Positions 63,727 through 64,000 of a DNA stretch of 64,000 bases are shown here, in pieces (positions within the stretch are counted from its first letter, which is position 1; every line of letters begins with the position of its first letter). The notes under the pieces are model-generated. The model did not search any database and was not told where the DNA came from. It saw only the letters and a program-made list of their open reading frames with translations. The stretch lies in NCBI GenBank assembly GCA_028288485.1, contig JAQBNO010000148.1, positions 17,597 to 81,596 on the forward strand, read 5' to 3'. The position numbers and the translations under genes were made by a program. Origin of the DNA: Segetibacter sp. (GTDB lineage Bacteria; Bacteroidota; Bacteroidia; Chitinophagales; Chitinophagaceae).

Positions 63727-64000
63727 ATGGAAAATTATTTAAACCGCCGCGACTTCGTGAAAAAGGCAACAATGGGAAGTATAGGCTTCGGCCTTTTAGG
63801 AAACACAACATCCTCATTTGCAAACAGTGTTGCGCCCGGTAAAAGGGTGGGAATTATTGGTCTCGATACATCTCATGTTACCGCTGTCACAAATAGCTTA
63901 AATGGTCCTAATGTAAGCGCGAACTGGGGTGGATATAAAGTCGTGGCTGCATATCCTACGAAAGGCAGCGCCGATATGAAGGAAAGTATAGGCAGGCTTG
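63727..64000 (+). CDS. Tat-signal Gfo/Idh/MocA family oxidoreductase, 3' end outside window
   Basis: The visible 91 residues begin with a twin-arginine signal, LNRRDFVKKATMGSIGFGLL, at residues 5-24. A Rossmann strand follows as KRVGIIGLDTSHVTAVTNSL. That wording (LDTSHV) is the pattern of the Gfo/Idh/MocA family members that are exported in this phylum, like the one at 37092. The gene runs off the window, so the active-site motifs are not visible. It starts 13 bases after the IlvN-like gene and is probably transcribed with it or with the genes downstream. Substrate unknown. Confidence 0.8.
   Translation, partial: MENYLNRRDFVKKATMGSIGFGLLGNTTSSFANSVAPGKRVGIIGLDTSHVTAVTNSLNGPNVSANWGGYKVVAAYPTKGSADMKESIGRL

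Noticed and set aside
1..64000. CRISPR arrays, tRNA or rRNA genes, IS elements with transposase
   Set aside because: The repeats seen are dispersed rather than regularly spaced, no TΨC-like/acceptor pairing was found by eye, and no transposase-like protein is encoded.

Overview
The window looks like chromosomal DNA of a Bacteroidota bacterium, most likely of the Chitinophagaceae type. It has two SusC/SusD pairs with surrounding glycosidases, several Tat-signal Gfo/Idh and hydrolase genes, moderately AT-rich DNA, TAnnTTTG-type promoter elements and mostly weak Shine-Dalgarno sites. The species is not determinable by eye. I see no rRNA, tRNA, CRISPR array, IS transposase or phage gene.

Region 1 (1-8.4 kb). 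A tightly packed five-gene operon encodes a solute-binding-protein-like protein, two CaiB/BaiF CoA-transferases, a second solute-binding-protein-like protein with no signal peptide, and a Gfo/Idh/MocA oxidoreductase. A MaoC-type hydratase and a FucP-type sugar permease follow. No ABC permease or ATPase is present. The mix of binding-protein folds with CoA-thioester enzymes is the best candidate here for an undescribed pathway.

Region 2 (8.4-26 kb). A rhamnoside utilisation locus: Tat-exported GH106 protein, AraC regulator, SusC, SusD, GH78 alpha-L-rhamnosidase, two tandem paralogous beta-propeller glycosidase-like proteins and an L-fucose/L-arabinose isomerase-family protein. The implied flow is outer-membrane capture, periplasmic de-rhamnosylation, uptake by the FucP-like permease and cytoplasmic isomerisation.

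Region 3 (26-37 kb). Signalling genes mixed with decayed ones: a broken histidine kinase, two pseudo-receivers whose phosphoacceptor position is Asn, a PAS protein, a canonical receiver, a LuxR-type response regulator, an AraC N-terminal remnant, a seven-PAS cytoplasmic histidine kinase and a broken receiver gene. Intergenic DNA is unusually long and repeat-rich.

Region 4 (37-41 kb), minus strand: Tat-signal Gfo/Idh oxidoreductase, Tat-signal alpha/beta hydrolase, hotdog thioesterase and HAD phosphatase.

Region 5 (41.3-64 kb). A second glycan locus: DUF5107-TPR protein, two secreted beta-propeller-like proteins, SusC/SusD, a DeoR regulator, a DUF4091/GH123-like protein, an S9 peptidase, a DMT permease, an AgaS-like SIS isomerase, a PfkB kinase and a class II GatY/KbaY-type aldolase. 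The last three match the tagatose-6-phosphate branch of galactosamine catabolism, so I infer a locus for GalNAc-containing glycans or glycopeptides. An isolated IlvN-like subunit and the start of another Tat-signal Gfo/Idh gene close the window.

Scattered between genes is a family of about 24-bp elements (more than a dozen copies in both orientations), a 149-bp structured repeat in two copies, tandem perfect hairpins, CCCTGAG/CGAAGGG repeats and GTGGTTCTC repeats. A TTTCAAAAACTTT/CTTTCG motif lies upstream of several transcription units of Region 5 and may be the DeoR operator.
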